This document shows, one piece after another, positions 17,451-25,925 of a stretch of 64,000 bases of DNA. The position numbers and the translations under genes were made by a program. The stretch comes from Prosthecomicrobium pneumaticum. Its GTDB lineage: Bacteria; Pseudomonadota; Alphaproteobacteria; Rhizobiales; Kaistiaceae. The notes under the pieces are model-generated. The model ran no database searches, was not told the origin of the DNA, and saw only the letters and a program-made list of their open reading frames with translations. The stretch is taken from positions 146,390-210,389 of the forward strand of contig NZ_JACHOO010000007.1 in NCBI RefSeq assembly GCF_014199915.1. Direction: 5' to 3'. Numbering within the stretch: the stretch's first letter is position 1; each line of letters begins with the position of its first letter.

Positions 17451-18425
17451 TCAGCCGCGGCCGTAGCGGGCCACGATCGTGTCGCGGAAGAGCGCCAGCG
17501 ACCGCTCGGCGTCGACCGCGGTGGCGATCCTGTGCGACGGCCGGCCGCTCCAGGCGTTCGGCGCGAATTTCCGCAGCTCGGATTGCTGGATCGTCTGGCC
17601 CTCGGCGATCCCCTCCGTGACGACCCGGATCGGGCCACCGCGCAGCGCGAAGAGCTGCGGCGCGACGATATAGGCGGCGGCGGAGAAATCATGGCCGAAC
17701 ACGCCCTCTGCGCCCGTCGCGTCGCGATAGAAGGCCTCGTAGAAGCGGCTGATCTCCCAGATGAAGCGGCCGGCCTCGCCGCCCTCGTCGCGCAGCGCGG
17801 CGAGATAGGCGGTCGTCATCAACGTCTCCTGCGTGACGTCGAGGCCGATCACCACCACTTCCCACGCGGCGCCGAAGATCTCGTCGGCCGCCTGGGGGTC
17901 GCCGGCGATGTTCGCCTCGGCGACCGGCGTCACATTGCCGGAATGGCCGGCGAAGCCGAAAGCGCCGCCCATGATCACGACGCGCTCGACGAGGCTCGCG
18001 ATCTCCGGGTCCTCGCGCAGCGCCAGAGCGAGATTGGTCATCCGGCCCACGGCGAGCAGCGTGATCTCGCCGGGATGCGCGCGCACCGTGTCGATGATGA
18101 AGCGGTGCGCCGGCCGCGGGTCGAGCTCGCCCGGGATGGCAGGGGGAATGACGACGCCGCCGAGACCGTTCTCGCCGTGCACATGGCCGGCATCGGCGAC
18201 CTCGAGACCGGAGAGGGGCCGGTCGGCGCCCTTCGCGACCGGTGCCGCGAGCCCGAAGCGGTGCTTCAAATAGAGGGCGTTGCGTGTCGTCGTCTCGACG
18301 CCGCCATTGCCGAACACGGTGGTGATGCCGACGAGGTCGAGGGCCGGTGCCGCCTCGATGAAGAGCAGCGCCATGGCGTCGTCGACGCCCGGATCGGTGT
18401 CGAAGATGATCTTGGTCGGCTTCAT
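17451..18425 (-). CDS. inosine/uridine-preferring nucleoside hydrolase
   Basis: A 324-residue N-ribohydrolase. The Ca2+-binding signature is FDTDPGVDDAMAL at residues 8-20, with VFGNGG and a GGAFGFAGHSGNVTPVAEANIAGDPQAA region supplying the second metal/ribose site (the usual 'EFN..xDPxAA' is EANIAGDPQAA). It splits nucleosides to base plus ribose. The start at 18425 follows GGGAG; the frame is open further upstream, but that part overlaps the DNA glycosylase gene and lacks family similarity. It lies downstream of the glycosylases on the same strand. Confidence 0.9.
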   Translation of the reverse strand: MKPTKIIFDTDPGVDDAMALLFIEAAPALDLVGITTVFGNGGVETTTRNALYLKHRFGLAAPVAKGADRPLSGLEVADAGHVHGENGLGGVVIPPAIPGELDPRPAHRFIIDTVRAHPGEITLLAVGRMTNLALALREDPEIASLVERVVIMGGAFGFAGHSGNVTPVAEANIAGDPQAADEIFGAAWEVVVIGLDVTQETLMTTAYLAALRDEGGEAGRFIWEISRFYEAFYRDATGAEGVFGHDFSAAAYIVAPQLFALRGGPIRVVTEGIAEGQTIQQSELRKFAPNAWSGRPSHRIATAVDAERSLALFRDTIVARYGRG

Positions 18426-18453
18426 CGGCGGCTCCCTGGGCGAGAGCGCTTCT

Positions 18454-19065
18454 CTAGGCGCCCGCCGCGCCGCTTTCAACCGTTCGGAACGGCCGGCTGA
18501 GGAAGGGCGAGCCGGCGAGACCGAAACGCCAGGGCTGCTCGACCGCCCGGCTGATGCCGATGCGCCGGCCGACCAGGAGGACCGGCTCCTCCGCTCGGGC
18601 CGTGAGCCGGAAGGGCGCGGCGGCGAGATCCGCGCCGTCCTGCGCCGCGGCGATGCCGAGCGCCTGACAAAGCCGCCCCGGACCGGAGGCGAGAAGCCGC
18701 GGCACGGCGACACCGCGGCGCCCCATCATCTTGGCGAGGCCGGCCGTCGGCTCGATCGCGCGCAGAAGCACTGCCTGCCCCTCGCCTTCCCGTCCGCACA
18801 CGACGTTCATGCACCAGTGGATGCCGTAGGAGCGGTAGACATAGGCCCGGCCCGGCGGCCCGAACATCACCCGGTTGCGGCCGCGCGGCCCGCCGAAGCT
18901 GTGCGAGGCGGGATCGTCCTCGCGATAGGCCTCGGTCTCGACAATGACACCGCCGACGCCCTCGACGAAGAAGCCGACACCGACGAGCGCCGCGGCGACC
19001 GTCACCGCGTCCGCAGCGAGGATCGAGAGGTCGAAGGCTGCTGGGGCGGCCTCAGAGCCGGACAA
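18454..19065 (-). CDS. 3-methyladenine DNA glycosylase (AAG/MPG family)
   Basis: A 203-residue alkyladenine DNA glycosylase. Diagnostic motifs are GVIVETEAYREDDPASHSF (catalytic Glu and Tyr), GPPGRAYVYRSYGIHWCMNVVC, AVLLRAIEP, and LASGPGRLCQALGI. It excises alkylated purines such as 3-methyladenine. The start codon lies 14 bases inside the end of the YcaQ-like gene, so the two are translationally coupled. Length agrees with the family. Confidence 0.92.
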   Translation of the reverse strand: MSGSEAAPAAFDLSILAADAVTVAAALVGVGFFVEGVGGVIVETEAYREDDPASHSFGGPRGRNRVMFGPPGRAYVYRSYGIHWCMNVVCGREGEGQAVLLRAIEPTAGLAKMMGRRGVAVPRLLASGPGRLCQALGIAAAQDGADLAAAPFRLTARAEEPVLLVGRRIGISRAVEQPWRFGLAGSPFLSRPFRTVESGAAGA

Positions 19066-20305
19066 AGCGGGGATCCGTCGCCGCCGCGATGAGCGCTGCG
19101 GCGAGATCGCCGCGGCTGCCGAGCGCCACCGTCTCGAGGCCGAGCCAGTCGGCGAGGCGGATGAGTTCGTCGGCCAGCGCCGCGGCGAGCGGCCCGTGCC
19201 GCACGCCCGGCTCGGCGAAGGCGCCGAGCGCCAGCAGCCGCTTCCCCGCCCGGTCGGCCTTCAGATCGACCCGGGCCTCGAGCCGGCCGCGATGAAGGAA
19301 GGGCATGACGAAATAGCCGAAGGTCCGCTTCGGCTCGGGCGTGTAGAATTCGAGCCGGTAGTGGAAGCCGAAGATCCGCTCGGTACGCGGCCGGAACCAG
19401 ACGAGCGGATCGAAGGGGGAGAGCAGCGCGCTCGGCGTCGCCCGCGCCGGCGGTGCGGCGGCGGCATCGAGAAAGGCCGGGTGGCGCCAGCCCTCGACCG
19501 TCGCCGGCAGGAGCGCGCCGGCCTCGACCAGCTCGCCGATCGCGCGGCGCGCCGGCTCGACCGGCAGGCGGAAATAGTCCCGCAGGTCCGCCTCGGTGCC
19601 GATGCCGAGCGCCGTCGCCGAGCGGGCGACGAGGGCGCGGATCGCGTCGGGCTCCTCAGGCGTCGGTCTTGCAGTCACCTCGGCCGGAAGCGCCCGCTCG
19701 GTCAGGTCGTAGATGCGCTCGAAATTACGCCGGTGTGCCGTGGTGACGGCGCCCGTCCAGAACAGATATTCGAGCGCGATCTTGCCCTTGTGCCAGCCCC
19801 ACCAGGGGCCGCTCCGCTCGCCCGGATCGTCGAGCGCGCTCGCCGCCGTCGGCCCGCGGCGGCCGATCTCGTCGAGCACGGCGGCGACATAGGCGGGCTG
19901 CTCGCGCGCGAAGCGGACGAGCCCGCCATAGATCCCCTCCCCGTCCGCGGCGCGGCGCATTCGCCAGCGCATCATCGGCTGCAGGTCGAGCGGCAGCACG
20001 GAGGCCTCGTGCGCCCAGTATTCGAAGGCGGCGCGCTGCCGGCCGGCATCGAAGACGCGGTGATCGAGCACCGCCCGGTCATAGCCGCCGAGCCGGCTGT
20101 AGAGCGGCAGATAGTGCGAGCGGACGAGCACGTTGACGGAATCGAGCTGCAGGAGCCCCATGCGCTCGATCCCGGCGGCGAGCGCGCTCCAGCGCGCCGC
20201 GCCGGCGCGGCGGGTCGAGAAGCCCTGGCTCGCCAGCGCCAGCCGGCGGGCCTCCTCGGCGGAAAGGACAGTGCGGGGGGCGGGAAGCTCGGAAGGCGCG
20301 TCCAT
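19052..20305 (-). CDS. YcaQ/AlkX-type winged-helix DNA glycosylase
   Basis: A 417-residue HTH_42 (DUF1006) protein. The motif MGLLQLDSVNVLVRSHYL carries the QxD signature (Q53, D55) of the YcaQ/AlkX branch, as opposed to the QxQ of AlkZ. Other family segments are YWAHEASVLPLD, PWWGWHKGKIALEYLFW and the C-terminal LLSPFDPLVWFRPRTERIFGF. E. coli YcaQ unhooks interstrand DNA crosslinks. The ATG at 20305 gives a length close to the 410 residues of YcaQ. The stop overlaps the AAG gene start. Confidence 0.88.
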   Translation of the reverse strand: MDAPSELPAPRTVLSAEEARRLALASQGFSTRRAGAARWSALAAGIERMGLLQLDSVNVLVRSHYLPLYSRLGGYDRAVLDHRVFDAGRQRAAFEYWAHEASVLPLDLQPMMRWRMRRAADGEGIYGGLVRFAREQPAYVAAVLDEIGRRGPTAASALDDPGERSGPWWGWHKGKIALEYLFWTGAVTTAHRRNFERIYDLTERALPAEVTARPTPEEPDAIRALVARSATALGIGTEADLRDYFRLPVEPARRAIGELVEAGALLPATVEGWRHPAFLDAAAAPPARATPSALLSPFDPLVWFRPRTERIFGFHYRLEFYTPEPKRTFGYFVMPFLHRGRLEARVDLKADRAGKRLLALGAFAEPGVRHGPLAAALADELIRLADWLGLETVALGSRGDLAAALIAAATDPRFVRL

Positions 20306-20382
20306 GGCGCTGTTATGACAGGGGCCCGCGGCCGACGCCACCCGGTTGCAGCCGGCCGCCCTGCGTGGCGATCCGACCGTGA

Positions 20383-22584
20383 TCAGAGCTTGGCAAGGGA
20401 GAAGACCCGGTCCTGGCCGTCGCCCGACCCGCCCTCGAGGATCAGGCGCCGTTCGCCGCCGAGCCGCTCGAACAGCGCGCCGAGATCGGCGACCTTGAGC
20501 GGCTTGGCGATGTGATAGCCCTGCAGGTATTCGCAGCGCAGCAGCCGCAGCAGGCGGAGCTGTTCGCCGGTCTCCACCCCCTCGGCGACGACCTCGATGT
20601 CCATCGCGTCGCCGAGCGCCACCATCGACTGAATGAGCGCATTCGCGGTGGGATTGGCGCCGAGATCGGCGACGAAGGACCGGTCGATCTTCAAGGCGTC
20701 GAAGGGGAACTGGCGCAGATAGCCGATCGAGGAGAAGCCGGTGCCGAAATCGTCGAGCGAGAGACTGAAGCCGAGCGCCTTCAGCCGGGCGAGCTTGCGC
20801 TTGGCGATGGTGGGGTTGCGCACCAGCAGCCCCTCGGTCAGTTCGAGGGTGAAGCGCCCCGGGGCCGAGCCGTGCCGCCGCGTGATGGCGACGAGATCGT
20901 TGGCAAAATTCGGATCGCGCAGCTGCGCCGGCGACACGTTGACGGAGACCTTGAGGCCGGGCCAGTCGGCGAGATCGGTGCAGGCCCGGCGCACGACGAA
21001 GCGGCCGAGTTCATGGATCAGCCCGGTCTCCTCGGCGACCGGAACGAATTCGCCCGGCGAGACGAAACCGAGGGTGGGCGAGTTCCACCGCAGGAGCGCC
21101 TCGACATGGGTGACCTGCAGGTCCGCGGCGCGCACGATCGGCTGATAGACGAGACTGAGTTCCTCGCGCTCGATCGCCTCGCGGAGCGCCGCTTCGAGGC
21201 GCTTCTTCTGCAGGGCGCCGGTCTCCATCCCCGCGTGATAGGAAATCGCGTCACGCTCGGCCGCCGCTTTCGCCTGATACATGGCGAGATCGGCGCGCCG
21301 CAGCAGTTCGGCCGCGGTCGAATCCACCCCTTCGGCAACCGCATAGCCGACCGCGGCGGTCACCTGGAACTGGAAGCCGCCGATCGAGAAGGGCTGGTCG
21401 AGCGCGTGCACCATCGCGGACGCAACGCCCGCGACCGCCTGCGGCGCCGAGCGGCCGACGAGGGCGAGCGCGAATTCGTCGCCACCGATGCGGGCGAAGC
21501 GCGCCTCGGCGGGCAGGATCATGCCGAGCCGCTCGGCGAGCCGGGACACGAGTTCGTCACCGCCCTGATGGCCGATCGAATCGTTGACCGATTTGAAGCC
21601 GTTGACGTCGAGATAGACGATCGCCGCTTCCCCGCGGTGGCAGGCGGCGGAAAAGGCGGGGCTCTCGATGAACTCGTTGAAGCCGAACCGGTTGGCGAGC
21701 CCGGTCAGGCTGTCGGTACGCGCGGCGACCACGGCCTGCCGCTCGCTCGCGCCTTGCGCGAGCGCCAGCCGTCGGGCGTTGACCGCGGTCATCGCGGCAA
21801 TGAAACAGAAGAGGAGCAGCGCCCCCGATACGGGCAGGAAGATGTTGCGCAGGACCTCGGTGCCGGGCGTGGGCTGGGTCCACACGAGATGCGCGATCGT
21901 GCGGCCGAAGAGGTCGATGATCGCCGGAAACGCCGCTGCTTCGGGGCTGCCGGAACGATCGAGATGGAGGTCGTCGACGAGGAAGGTGGCGCCGAGCTTC
22001 TGCAGGCTGTCGGGGCGCAGATAGCTGCCCATCACGATCAGCGGCAGGGTCGCCGGATCGACCTCCGCCGCGCGCGAGACCGGCGCGAGCCGGGTGACGC
22101 CGACGAGGAGCGGCTCGCCGCTCGTCGCGAGATAGGCGGCGCGGGCGGCACTGTTCTCGACCGGGGCGGACCGGATCAGGTCGCGCAATTGCGCGATCGC
22201 CGCGGGCGTCAGCACATCGCCGAGTGCCGGGTCGCCCTCGTGACCCCAGGAATAGGCGATCTCGCCCGCGGGCGAGACGACGGCGAGGACATCGGCGATG
22301 TTGGTCTCGGTGATACCCGTGCCGAGATTGGCCTCGATCCACTCGGCATCGCCGCGCAGATAGGCCTCATAGGCTTCTTCCCACCAGGCATAGTCGTTGG
22401 CGAGGCCCTTGATGCGGGTCTGCATCGCCTCGACGCCACCCTCGACCATGGTGCGCGCGCCGGCGGCCGCCTGCTCGTTCTGCCGCACCGCCATCCAGGC
22501 GATCGCCATCAGCACGGTGACGAGCGTCACCACGATGCCGGCGACCATGTTGAGCGTGATGCGGCCGGCGATCGGATTGGTCAT
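20383..22584 (-). CDS. membrane-bound CHASE4-GGDEF-EAL protein (c-di-GMP turnover)
   Basis: A 733-residue sensor. Transmembrane helix 1 spans about residues 12-33. A periplasmic CHASE4-like domain (40-240, with ANDYAWWEEAYEAY) and transmembrane helix 2 (247-270) follow. The GGDEF domain (285-440) has an intact IGGDEF at 366-371 but no RxxD inhibitory site five residues before it. The EAL domain (460-710) keeps EALLRW at 495-500, NVSPAQL and DDFGTGFSS at 611-619. Both diguanylate cyclase and phosphodiesterase activities are therefore possible. The gene is monocistronic. Confidence 0.92.
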   Translation of the reverse strand: MTNPIAGRITLNMVAGIVVTLVTVLMAIAWMAVRQNEQAAAGARTMVEGGVEAMQTRIKGLANDYAWWEEAYEAYLRGDAEWIEANLGTGITETNIADVLAVVSPAGEIAYSWGHEGDPALGDVLTPAAIAQLRDLIRSAPVENSAARAAYLATSGEPLLVGVTRLAPVSRAAEVDPATLPLIVMGSYLRPDSLQKLGATFLVDDLHLDRSGSPEAAAFPAIIDLFGRTIAHLVWTQPTPGTEVLRNIFLPVSGALLLFCFIAAMTAVNARRLALAQGASERQAVVAARTDSLTGLANRFGFNEFIESPAFSAACHRGEAAIVYLDVNGFKSVNDSIGHQGGDELVSRLAERLGMILPAEARFARIGGDEFALALVGRSAPQAVAGVASAMVHALDQPFSIGGFQFQVTAAVGYAVAEGVDSTAAELLRRADLAMYQAKAAAERDAISYHAGMETGALQKKRLEAALREAIEREELSLVYQPIVRAADLQVTHVEALLRWNSPTLGFVSPGEFVPVAEETGLIHELGRFVVRRACTDLADWPGLKVSVNVSPAQLRDPNFANDLVAITRRHGSAPGRFTLELTEGLLVRNPTIAKRKLARLKALGFSLSLDDFGTGFSSIGYLRQFPFDALKIDRSFVADLGANPTANALIQSMVALGDAMDIEVVAEGVETGEQLRLLRLLRCEYLQGYHIAKPLKVADLGALFERLGGERRLILEGGSGDGQDRVFSLAKL

Positions 22585-22821
22585 GGCCAGGGGTCCTCGG
22601 TCTTCGCCGAACGCTCGCTCCGAACATTTGAGATACGCTTAAAACTCCCGACGCCACAGCACGGCGCGACTATCGCAGTTTTTGACAGGGCTCGCCACCG
22701 CTCGCGACCCTCTCGCGCAGGTCTCTGACGAATCAGAGATTTCCCGATTCTGCCGCAGCACGGAGCAACTGGGGATAGTCGATCCGAAGACGCCTCACTA
22801 CCCGCTCAAAGTCAAATATGG

Positions 22822-22850
22822 TTGACAAAGGGTTAACGCTGTAATTCAAA
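22822..22850 (+). promoter_or_regulatory. putative promoter of the SET-pair genes
   Basis: TTGACA at 22822-22827 is followed after 17 bases by TTCAAA (22845-22850), in a local AT-rich patch. The -10 is weak. The next gene starts at 22898. Confidence 0.4.
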
Positions 22851-22897
22851 TTCGTTGCTCTCGATCGAATTTGTCCTGTGTATCGACGAGGAACAGC

Positions 22898-23860
22898 GTG
22901 CGCACTGAGCGAGCCCCGGGCGATCCCTCGCCCGCCGGTGGCCGTAGCGGCTGCCCTTTTCATGGATCCTCCGACGATCCGCCCCATGTCGACCTGACAT
23001 GGTGGATCAACGGGGGCTTGCTGTGCTCGGCCGGAAAACGCGAGTTCCAGCGCGGTCGCTATCTCTGCGCCGAAACGCGAAACGGCTATCAGTTCCTTGA
23101 TGCCTTCGAGCGCTTCCGGACCGAGGTGGAGGACCATAAGAAGGTCGGCTTTCTCGCCGTCGTGCCGGCGCCCGGCCGGCGCTTCGTCAACGCTGCGGCG
23201 GAGTTGCGCTTCCTCGGCGAGATCATGGTCGACGCCGGCTTCGCCGAAAGCGCAGGGGCGCTGATCGCCGGCCAGACGATCGCCGCGCCGATCGAGATGC
23301 GCTGCCCCGTCACCGGGCTCGCCACCGTCTACGAGTTCTTCCCCGTCGCCTTCACGACGCACGGGGCCAACGTCTCCGATCCGCTCTACGACCCCGCCCT
23401 CTCCGCGCCCTTCCTCGCCATCAACACGACATCGGACGCCTTCGCCTTCGGCATGCTCGTCAAGGACCTGTCGCAGCGGCAGTTCGGCTGCCAGCCCTTC
23501 GAGATCGGCGACCGCGCCGAGGTCGAGCGGCTGTTCGACCGCTGCGTTTCGGCCTGGCACAACATGTCGGTGAACACCATCACCGCCTATGGCCGGCTCT
23601 CCGCCGTCCCCTCCCGCGCGGTGCGCCTGTCGGACGACCGCATGTCCTGGTTCGCGCCGCACAACGACCCGGTCTTCGCCGAGCTCGTCAAGGAACAGCA
23701 CGGGCACGAAATGCCCGTCGTCTACGCCGCGCGCCTGTGCGAGAAGTGGCTCGCCACGCTCTTCGAGGGCGCGCGCTACCTCCCGAGCCGCGACGGCCAG
23801 TCCGGCGGCGTCCCCACCTTCCATTCGGCGGATATCGGCGATGAGCTACACGGATTTTGA
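22898..23860 (+). CDS. unknown protein paired with a SET-domain gene
   Basis: A 320-residue protein I do not recognise. The GTG at 22898 is chosen because GAGGAA lies four bases upstream; a TTG at 22871 is the only longer option. There is no signal peptide or transmembrane segment. The middle (DAFAFGMLVKDLSQRQFGCQ and HNMSVNTITAYGRL) looks like a mixed alpha/beta enzyme or binding domain, and the N-terminal 30 residues are low-complexity. Its last 20 bases overlap the start of the SET-domain gene, so the two proteins are made together. It may recognise the substrate of the methyltransferase. Confidence 0.75.
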   Translation: MRTERAPGDPSPAGGRSGCPFHGSSDDPPHVDLTWWINGGLLCSAGKREFQRGRYLCAETRNGYQFLDAFERFRTEVEDHKKVGFLAVVPAPGRRFVNAAAELRFLGEIMVDAGFAESAGALIAGQTIAAPIEMRCPVTGLATVYEFFPVAFTTHGANVSDPLYDPALSAPFLAINTTSDAFAFGMLVKDLSQRQFGCQPFEIGDRAEVERLFDRCVSAWHNMSVNTITAYGRLSAVPSRAVRLSDDRMSWFAPHNDPVFAELVKEQHGHEMPVVYAARLCEKWLATLFEGARYLPSRDGQSGGVPTFHSADIGDELHGF

Positions 23861-24254
23861 GTTCGTCGAGGTCCGGGCGATCAGCGACGACCACAAGGCG
23901 ATCCACGCCCGGCGCGCGATCCCGGCCGGCACGTTTCTCGGCTTCTTCGACGGCAGGGCGATGATGGTCGATCTCGACCATCCCGAGACGCTCGACGATT
24001 TCTGGTGGCGCCAGTCGGTTCATCTTCGGCTCGTCGGCCGCCGGCTCGCCTGCCTCCTGCCGACAGAGACGCCGGACGGCGTCGACTATCTCAACCATTC
24101 CTGCCGGGCGAATGCCCGCGTCGTCGACCAGCTCTATGTCTATGCGGAACGCGACATCGCGCCCGGCGAGGAAATCACGGCCGACTACCGCACCTTCAAT
24201 CTGGTGCCGCAGGGCATACGCTGCTGGTGCGCCGAGCCGCTCTGCGAGATCTGA
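23841..24254 (+). CDS. stand-alone SET-domain protein (lysine methyltransferase-like)
   Basis: A 137-residue minimal SET protein. It has AIHARRAIPAGTFLGFF, the pseudoknot motif DYLNHSCRANARV (NHSC at 85-88), and EITADYRTF (111-119) with the catalytic-site tyrosine. The tail CWCAEPLCE (C128, C130, C135) matches a post-SET zinc-binding pattern (CxCx4C). Such proteins transfer methyl groups from S-adenosylmethionine to lysine; bacterial substrates are mostly unknown. The start lies inside the 320-residue partner gene (20-base overlap). Confidence 0.88.
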   Translation: MSYTDFEFVEVRAISDDHKAIHARRAIPAGTFLGFFDGRAMMVDLDHPETLDDFWWRQSVHLRLVGRRLACLLPTETPDGVDYLNHSCRANARVVDQLYVYAERDIAPGEEITADYRTFNLVPQGIRCWCAEPLCEI

Positions 24255-24342
24255 CGAGCCCGCCTCGCCGGCCCGCCACGGGTAAACCGGCGCACGATCG
24301 CCGGGGAAGACGCCCGCCGACGGGCAAGAGACGAGAACGCCG

Positions 24343-25533
24343 ATGTCCCCTCTCCCTCTCCCGTTCTGGCGGGTCGCCGGTGTCCTTCTGCTGATCGGCA
24401 TCGAGGCGCTGCTCTTCGGCTTCAGCTATCCCTTCTTCAGCCTGGCGCTCGAGAAGCGCGAGATCGCCAACTGGCTGATCGGCCTCAACGCCTCGCTCGC
24501 GGGCGCCGGCATCCTGTTCCTCGGCCCCTTCCTGCCGAGGCTGATCGATCGCTTCGGCGTGTCGCGTCTCGTCGCGGCGCAGTTCGCCGTCTCGCTCGCC
24601 GCCTTCGCCGCGATCGCCCTCGCCGACCATCTCGTCGTCTGGTTCGTCGCCCGCTTCATCATGGGCGCCTGCTTCTCCTCGCTGTGGACGACGACCGAGA
24701 TCTGGCTCAACGGCGCCGTCGACGATCGCCGCCGCGGCCGCATTATCGGCGCCTCGGGCACGCTCTATGCCGCCTGCCAGTTCGTCGGGCCGCTGCTCCT
24801 CGGCTGGACCGGCGCGACCGGGCCGCTGCCGCTCGCCGCGGCGATGCTGCCGCTCGCCGTCGGCGTCCTCGTCGCGCTGTCGATCCGCTCGGCCGCCGGC
24901 GAGGTCGAGGACGAAGACGGTCCGGGCGATACCCGGACGCTCGCCACCGCCATCCGGCTCGCCGGCGCGCTCGTCGGCGCCGCCTTCCTGACGGGCCTCG
25001 GCGAAACCGCGATGCAGAGCCTGCTGCCGCTCTACGGCCTGGCGCACGGGCTCGACGATGCCGGCGCCTCCCGCCTCGTCGCGATCTTCAGCCTCGGCGA
25101 GGCGGTGCTCGTCGCGCTCCTCGGCTGGCTCGCCGACAAGGCCGGTCGGCGCGCCACCCTGCTCGGCACGGCGGTCGTCGCCGTCGCCGCCTCGCTCGCG
25201 CTGCCGCTCGCAATCGGATCCGAGGTGCTCCTCGCGCCGGTGCTCTTCATCGCCGGCGGCGCGGTGTCCGGGCTCTATACGCTCGGCGTCGTACTGATCG
25301 GCGCGGATTTCCGCGGCCAGCGCCTCGCCGTCGTGTCGACCGGATTCGCCATGGCCTATTCCGCCGGTTCGATTCTCGGCGCGACCCCGATCGGCTATCT
25401 GATCGATCTCGCCGGCGTCGAGGCACTGCCGCTGTCGATCGCCGCCGGCTTCGCGCTGCTCTTCGCCTTCCTCCTCTGGCAGACCCGGCCGCGACCGCGC
25501 GGGATCATCCCCCGGGCGGATGTCGATCCGTAG
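24343..25533 (+). CDS. MFS transporter (YcaD-like)
   Basis: A 396-residue major facilitator protein with 12 predicted transmembrane helices, starting with a hydrophobic segment at residues 10-35. The loop 2-3 motif is LPRLIDRFGVSRLV, and a second copy of the motif lies in LADKAGRRATLLG. The ATG at 24343 has no clear ribosome site. The arrangement of helix 4-5 (WTTTEIWLNGAV) is like YcaD/YfkF transporters of unknown substrate. Its stop codon abuts a TGTATACA operator in front of the next gene. Confidence 0.87.
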   Translation: MSPLPLPFWRVAGVLLLIGIEALLFGFSYPFFSLALEKREIANWLIGLNASLAGAGILFLGPFLPRLIDRFGVSRLVAAQFAVSLAAFAAIALADHLVVWFVARFIMGACFSSLWTTTEIWLNGAVDDRRRGRIIGASGTLYAACQFVGPLLLGWTGATGPLPLAAAMLPLAVGVLVALSIRSAAGEVEDEDGPGDTRTLATAIRLAGALVGAAFLTGLGETAMQSLLPLYGLAHGLDDAGASRLVAIFSLGEAVLVALLGWLADKAGRRATLLGTAVVAVAASLALPLAIGSEVLLAPVLFIAGGAVSGLYTLGVVLIGADFRGQRLAVVSTGFAMAYSAGSILGATPIGYLIDLAGVEALPLSIAAGFALLFAFLLWQTRPRPRGIIPRADVDP

Positions 25534-25534
25534 T

Positions 25535-25544
25535 CTGTATACAG
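25535..25544. promoter_or_regulatory. GntR-type operator (CTGTATACAG)
   Basis: CTGTATACAG is a perfect 10-base palindrome directly after the MFS stop codon and 90 bases before the muconolactone-isomerase-like gene. TGTATACA cores are typical of GntR/FadR-subfamily operators. No GntR gene lies in the window. Confidence 0.5.
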
Positions 25545-25633
25545 TATCCTTGCGCGTCTCGTGCGGGTCTGCTCATCTGCCGCCGCCGCGCATCGTCCGC
25601 GCGGCAAACGATGAGAAAGAGGGAACCCGCAGC

Positions 25634-25921
25634 ATGCAGTTCATGGTCGTCATGCGCCGCCGGTCGGAGCGCTTCACCGACGAGGACTTCAAGGCGCTCG
25701 TCGCCGAAGAGCAGGCCGAGGCGCGCAAGCTCTACATGGAAGGCCTGCTGCGGCAGATCTGGTACCGCGGCGACACCGGCGGCGGCGTGCTGCTGCTCGA
25801 GGCCGACGATCTCGATGCGGCGAGGGCGGCGATCAACCGCCTCCCCTTCGTCGAGCGCGACATGCTCGAACTCACCGAATTCATGCCGCTGAAACCCTTC
25901 GGCGGCTTCGGCCTGCGCTGA
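25634..25921 (+). CDS. muconolactone delta-isomerase-like protein
   Basis: A 95-residue protein of the muconolactone isomerase/YciI-like dimeric alpha-beta barrel fold (MQFMVVMRRRSERFTDEDF, then GLLRQIWYRGDTGGGVLLLEADD). In catabolic clusters this fold isomerises muconolactone to the enol-lactone in the beta-ketoadipate pathway; here no other pathway genes are adjacent, so the function is uncertain. The ATG at 25634 follows GAGGGAAC. A GntR-like operator lies upstream. Confidence 0.8.
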   Translation: MQFMVVMRRRSERFTDEDFKALVAEEQAEARKLYMEGLLRQIWYRGDTGGGVLLLEADDLDAARAAINRLPFVERDMLELTEFMPLKPFGGFGLR

Positions 25922-25925
25922 GCGC

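Noticed and set aside
18426..18713. Upstream extension of the nucleoside hydrolase frame
   Set aside because: It overlaps the AAG gene, has no similarity to the family, and GGGAG marks the start at 18425.
23589..23840. Upstream extension of the SET gene frame
   Set aside because: It is out of phase with the 320-residue gene and lacks SET motifs; the true start is the ATG at 23841.
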